Shown here piece by piece: positions 60,505 to 64,000 of a DNA stretch of 64,000 nt. Position 1 is the first letter of the stretch, and every line of letters starts with the position of its first letter. The notes below the pieces were generated by a model, which had not been told where the DNA came from, searched no databases, and worked only from the letters and a program-made list of their open reading frames with translations. The translations under genes and the position numbers were made by a program. The stretch is from Streptomyces sp. IMTB 2501 (GTDB lineage Bacteria > Actinomycetota > Actinomycetes > Streptomycetales > Streptomycetaceae). The stretch is from positions 52,997 to 116,996 of the forward strand of contig NZ_MQUS01000031.1 in the NCBI RefSeq assembly GCF_001953885.1. The letters are read 5' to 3'.

Positions 60505-60543
60505 GAGAGAGCGGGAGTCAGTCTCACTGACTCCCGCTCTCTC
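60505..60543 (+). terminator. Post-att hairpin, right copy
   Basis: GAGAGAGCGGGAGTCAG (60505-60521) pairs perfectly with its complement (60527-60543) around loop TCTCA. It corresponds to the tRNA-Arg terminator at 42442-42478 but with a different outer stem; both stems are perfect. It is probably the host's original post-tRNA terminator. Confidence 0.7.
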
Positions 60544-60829
60544 TCGTTGTCTGTCACCGTTCGCGCACTATCTGCGATACAGACGACACACCTCCGACGC
60601 GCTCGCACGCTCCTCACGCGTAGGGCGTCCGCGACGCCGTCGAGGGCTGTGGACACTCCGATTGCGTGCATCCCTACCTCCGCCGCTGAGCATGGGTGCA
60701 AGCCTCAGACCGTTGAACACATCAACGACGGGTGACGGCGGTCGACCCTTGGTTGGGTCATTCGAGCACAGAAGGGCACGTTCCGAATGTGAAGGTCACC
60801 GGATACGCGCGCCTCAACAACCCTCGTGC

Positions 60830-61626
60830 TGGCTAGCCGCTGATCTGGGATATCTGCCGCTTGCCCTAAAACAGGCCGGCTCCTATCTCAACCGAAACCG
60901 CGGCATCGCCCTCGACGCCTACCGCCGCAGTCTGGGCACCAAGCTGCACAAGGCCGACGATGACATCGCCGCTGAGCGGACTATCTCCCGAATCTGGCAC
61001 CTGACGCTGCACATATTGGCTTCGCGTGACCCTTTGGCCGTGGATGTGCTCTACACCGCCGCGTGGCTCGCTCCCGACAACGTCCCTCATGCCCTGCTTG
61101 CCCCGCACGGCACCGACCCGGACGACCTTGCCGAGGCCATCGGCACGCTGGCCTCATACAGCATGGCCACTGACACTGGCACCACCCTGAGCATCCATCG
61201 CCTCGTCCAAACCGTTCTGCGCCCCCCCAAGACCCCAGTGATCACCGGCCCCAAGAAGGGCGCGCGCGAGCTGAACAAGCCCTCGTCCGTCACCTGGCAC
61301 CACCTCCCGGCCAGGAGACGACCACCGAAGGCCATGGGATGCCCTTATTCCCCATCTGATCGCTCTCGCCGCCAATACCCCGCCTGGACACCACAGTGAC
61401 CCTCTTATCAACGCATATGAGTGCGCTGCCTACCGCCTCCACCAGCAAGGCCACACCACCAACTCTGTCGCACCGTGAACAACTGCTAGGCGACACCCAC
61501 CCCGACACCCTGATCAGCCGCAACAACCTCGCTCACGCACGCCGTGCCGCGGAGGCCGTACAGCAGAGGAGTACAGAAACCTCAACGACCGAAGCTGACG
61601 CTCAGCAGCCGTCCAGAGCCGATTGA
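60830..61626 (+). pseudogene. Degraded NB-ARC/TPR ATPase remnant
   Basis: Two fragments of one gene in different frames. 60830 to about 61225 encodes LAADLGYLPLALKQAGSYLN, IWHLTLHILASRDPLAVDVL and IHRLVQTVLR, the post-ATPase helical region of NB-ARC proteins. About 61465-61626 encodes HREQLLGDTHPDTLISRNNL and ARRAAEAVQQRS, the typical last TPR repeat and tail. The N-terminal ATPase and the middle repeats are missing. The remnant begins 366 bp after attR and appears to be an old deletion product. Confidence 0.75.
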
Positions 61627-61678
61627 CCAGCCAATCAGGCCCAAATGACCACCGGCCGAGAGTTCAGGACGATGAGGT

Positions 61679-61823
61679 CGTGCCAGACGCGTGCCAGATC
61701 GGACGGGGACTCACGGGGAACACCGCGGAATCAGCGGACTCGCCAGCAGGAATCGAACCCTTTCCGTGGCAGGTCAGCCCCGCAGCGATCACTAGATCAC
61801 CTCAGCTTCCCAAGGTGAGAGCG
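61679..61823. repeat. Long imperfect repeat R1 ending in a tRNA-Gly(CCC)-like arm
   Basis: Begins with CGTGCCAGACGCGTGCCAG, identical over 23 bp (61679-61701) to R2 at 62957-62979, continues with CACGGGGAACACCG and GCAGGTCAGC, and ends with CAGCTTCCCAAGGTGAGAGCG (61803-61823). The last part matches the anticodon arm and variable region of tRNA-Gly(CCC) except one base. Probable att scar of an integrated element. Confidence 0.6.
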
Positions 61824-61866
61824 TCGCCGACTCCCCACGTCTGACGCGCTGGGTAGGGTTTGCAAA

Positions 61867-62298
61867 GTGCGCTACCTGACAGAGGACTTCATCGTCGGGG
61901 CCCTGAAGCGAGGTCGGCCGGTCGAGCAGTTCCTTGGTCCGGTCGGTGCTCCAGGTCGGCCCGGCGTCAGCTACGTCGAAGTCCGCCCAGCGAAGGCGTC
62001 ATACGAGGTCTACGTCCATGCCGTCGAGGACGTCGGGCGTGAGGGATTGCTCGACCTGGGCGAGTTTCCACCACTCGACGCCGGCCCGGACGCGGAAGAG
62101 TTCGGCCGACTTGTTGCTATGGCGGAGGATCCGTCGAACGCACTGGCCGCTGCCGAGGAGACCACGGGCGCAGTACGGGGGCGGTGGGTCAACGAGAACA
62201 TCGTCCAAGACGAATACGGCGACTTCGTTCGGGCGGGCCGGCCTTCGGACCAGTCCCCCGATGGGTGCCCCTGGCCAAGTCGTGGAGCACGCGGCTAA
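61867..62298 (+). CDS. Conserved hypothetical protein
   Basis: A 143-residue acidic soluble protein (VRYLTEDFIVGALKRGRPVE as the start, then YVEVRPAKASYEVYVHAVED, LLDLGEFPPLDAG, and WVNENIVQDEYGDFVRAGRP). GTG 61867 is the first start after the repeat R1. I recall similar proteins scattered in Streptomyces accessory regions but no function. It lies between the two scar repeats. Confidence 0.6.
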   Translation: MRYLTEDFIVGALKRGRPVEQFLGPVGAPGRPGVSYVEVRPAKASYEVYVHAVEDVGREGLLDLGEFPPLDAGPDAEEFGRLVAMAEDPSNALAAAEETTGAVRGRWVNENIVQDEYGDFVRAGRPSDQSPDGCPWPSRGARG

Positions 62299-62549
62299 GG
62301 ACCCAGTCCCCGAACCGCGGGCATTGGGACCCGCGCCACAGGGAGAGCAGCAGTGAGTGTCTAACTGCGTGACAACGCCCACGGGCATCGGCGGACAAGC
62401 GCGGACGCCTGCGGACCATCAGCGCAGGTGAGAAGTGCTCTAGCCCCAGACAGCGCCCGCACCCAAGTTGCTTCGGGACGAAGAGGTCAGTGCTGGCCAC
62501 TGAGCGCGCCGATGGAGCGAGCGGCGGCGGTGCAACAGGTAGGTTGACC

Positions 62550-62762
62550 GTGCCCGTTCAGAACACAGTGGCTGGCTTGGGGGACTCCGTGGACGAGGAC
62601 GAAATCAGGCGCGCGGTAGCACGAGGGATGCAGGACTACGAGAAGTCCCGCCCGAAGCCCAAGGGGATCGTCGCGGAGGCGGAGAGCGCCATAGGCGGTT
62701 GCGTAGCGATGTTCTTCGTGGCCTTGGTGATTCTGGGTATCGTCGCTGCGTGCAGCAGGTGA
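62550..62762 (+). CDS. Small C-terminally anchored membrane protein
   Basis: A 70-residue protein: an acidic start (DSVDEDEIRRAVARGMQDYE), a Lys/Pro hinge (KSRPKPKGIVAEAES) and a hydrophobic C-terminal span (CVAMFFVALVILGIVAACSR). GTG 62550 follows AGGTAGGTTGACC; a longer frame from 62490 is possible. Unknown function. Confidence 0.55.
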   Translation: MPVQNTVAGLGDSVDEDEIRRAVARGMQDYEKSRPKPKGIVAEAESAIGGCVAMFFVALVILGIVAACSR

Positions 62763-62956
62763 CGCACCTTCCCGGCACGTCCCCCCGGCGCGATTTCTGG
62801 GCCGTCCCTGGGTCGTCCGAGGTCAACCGACGCCAACCGACAACGACAGAAGCCCACGGCATCCGACCTGGTCAGAGCCGTGAGCTTCGTCAGTCCCGCT
62901 GGTCGGCGGAACCGGTGGTCAGTAGACCGGCAAGTCAGCCCGTACGAACTGATGCC

Positions 62957-63099
62957 CGTGCCAGACGCGTGCCAGATCGTGCGGGGAACCACGGGGAACA
63001 CCGGGCAATGGGTTGGCTGGCTACAGGACACCAGCATCGCTCCGCCGCAGGTCAGCTGATGAAGCCCTGCTGAATCACCTGAGCTTCCCAAGCTGAGAT
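62957..63099. repeat. Long imperfect repeat R2 ending in a tRNA-Gly(CCC)-like arm
   Basis: Same order of elements as R1: CGTGCCAGACGCGTGCCAG at the start, CACGGGGAACACCG, GCAGGTCAGC, ATCACCTGAGCTTCCCAAGCTGAG at the end (shown in two parts: ATCACC, then TGAGCTTCCCAAGCTGAG). R1 and R2 are in direct orientation and 1.28 kb apart. Confidence 0.6.
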
Positions 63100-63106
63100 T
63101 TCACCC

Positions 63107-63691
63107 TCACGCCTTTGGAAGCAGCGGCTCGTGCCGGTGCCAGATCAGGTACCGGTCTTCTCGACGCAACTCTGCGAAGCCCCATTCGATGCGCATCACG
63201 CCGTCCCCCATGGAGCAGGCATAGGCGACGAGGACGAGTCGAATGTCTTCGGGAAGCAGCTCCAGGTCGGGATGCACTTCGGAGTCGTCGAGGTCTCCCC
63301 AGTCCAGGTTAAACGGCTCCTGCATGGCCGGCGGGCCGTGGCGGCGGATCAAGTCTGCTCGAAAGCCTGTGGCCCGCCGGAGGCGTGCAGCCGTAACAGG
63401 CACGTCCTTCTTCGCGTAGCGAAGGGGGTAGACCAGGCACCCGCGGATGAGCATCATCGTTCGCCCCTGTAGGCGCACGGCATCCCCGAGACCAGCGAGG
63501 CCGGCGGCCAGTTCTTCGTACTGCACCGCGTAAAGGCCGTGTCCGTAGGCTTCGAGCGTCTGGGTATGGACGCCCTCATGTCCGGTGCGGGCCCGCTCGT
63601 GAGCCCGGACGAGGCAGGCAGGGATGATGTCCGCCAGCTCACTGGCGGATTCCCCGAACGTCTCACTTGCCCATTGATCGGCTGAACCCAC
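63107..63691 (-). CDS. Hypothetical protein
   Basis: A 194-residue soluble protein. GTG 63691 (VGSADQWASETFGESASEL) follows GGGGAGGGGCGGTACGTC; the frame is open to 63829 without a better start. Segments: VQYEELAAGLAGLGDAVRLQ, GCLVYPLRYAKKDVPVTAA, ATGFRADLIRRHGPPAMQE and VLVAYACSMGDGVMRIEWGF. I recognise it only as a conserved actinobacterial hypothetical protein of accessory regions. It reads toward repeat R2. Confidence 0.6.
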   Translation of the reverse strand: MGSADQWASETFGESASELADIIPACLVRAHERARTGHEGVHTQTLEAYGHGLYAVQYEELAAGLAGLGDAVRLQGRTMMLIRGCLVYPLRYAKKDVPVTAARLRRATGFRADLIRRHGPPAMQEPFNLDWGDLDDSEVHPDLELLPEDIRLVLVAYACSMGDGVMRIEWGFAELRREDRYLIWHRHEPLLPKA

Positions 63692-64000
63692 GACGTACCG
63701 CCCCTCCCCTGGTGGTCCTGGAGCACAGCGCCGAGCGGCATCCACCCAAACCGTGCTGTCCCCCTGGCGAATCACGCAAGGTCGCACCGAGCGCACAGAG
63801 GGAGCGCATGTCACCTGAACGGGGCGCATCGCCGGTGCCTCTCGGGCAATCAGCAGCGGGGAATTGCGGTGAAGGCGGTACGGCCAGACAGAGCCGCAAG
63901 CGACTGTTCACCAGGTCGGCTCAGCTGGGCTCCGCTGCCCCCACTGACCTCCACGGCTGACTGTGAGGATGTGGATGGTGCCGTCCGAGGGGTCTGACCC
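63692..64000. other. No gene recognised at the right edge
   Basis: 309 bp. Short open frames on both strands have no likeness to known proteins. It should contain the promoter of the gene at 63691 and possibly the promoter of something beyond the window. Nothing else is visible. Confidence 0.4.

Noticed and set aside
60344..61399. A 351-codon ORF running across attR into the NB-ARC remnant
   Set aside because: Its first third reads through the att core and the hairpin in a meaningless frame; only the later part matches a protein family. Treated as a pseudogene fragment from 60830.

Overview
The window is high-GC actinobacterial DNA. Gene content and order point to a Streptomyces chromosome: the atp operon next to chitinase C with a two-component pair, then glyA, prfA, rpmE, rho and the thrB-thrC-hom-lysA cluster, with many GTG/TTG starts. 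From memory the order resembles the S. coelicolor SCO535x-SCO539x neighbourhood. This was not checked by any search.

Positions 1-16,400 hold mostly accessory core genes: the end of an ABC permease, a flavin-dependent monooxygenase, the mismatch endonuclease nucS, a membrane-anchored NTPase, a STAS protein, 3-hydroxybutyryl-CoA dehydrogenase, a TetR regulator divergent from a drug-type ABC exporter, a PduO-type adenosyltransferase whose 3' end is duplicated, and chiS-chiR-chiC. Positions 16,400-42,300 are almost entirely minus-strand housekeeping genes: atpIBEFHAGDC, a MraY/WecA-like transferase, glyA, a phosphatase-fold protein, threonylcarbamoyl-AMP synthase, prmC, prfA, rpmE, an LCP ligase, rho, thrB, thrC, hom, lysA, a catalytic-core-less ArgRS paralogue and a response regulator.

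A tRNA-Arg(CCG) gene at 42,317 is the insertion site of an 18.1-kb integrated element (42,348-60,464). The element is bounded by 53-bp identical repeats of the tRNA 3' half. It has the parts of an actinomycete integrative and conjugative element (AICE): tyrosine integrase, Xis-like HTH, prim-pol (RepPP type) with an AAA ATPase, SSB, a TraB/FtsK-like translocase, Spd-like membrane proteins (DUF2637, DUF3307-like) and a GntR-type repressor. Cargo includes a DpdA-like transglycosylase (7-deazaguanine DNA modification), a C5-cytosine methyltransferase, a GGDEF diguanylate cyclase, a kinase-fold phosphotransferase and an HTH-TPR regulator. Genes are tightly coupled by 1- or 4-bp overlaps.

The most unusual signals in the element are non-coding. 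Three tRNA-half-like structures have a GCCCCGG/CCGGGGC closing stem and a covarying arm. Three gene leaders share a stem-loop, followed by an anti-Shine-Dalgarno CCCTCC and then the Shine-Dalgarno sequence. An ~80-bp operator-like block occurs in inverted orientation upstream of xis-int and upstream of the repressor. Beyond the right att site the DNA is a graveyard: a decayed NB-ARC/TPR gene, two long imperfect repeats ending in tRNA-Gly(CCC)-like anticodon arms (probable scars of other elements), and three small unknown genes.
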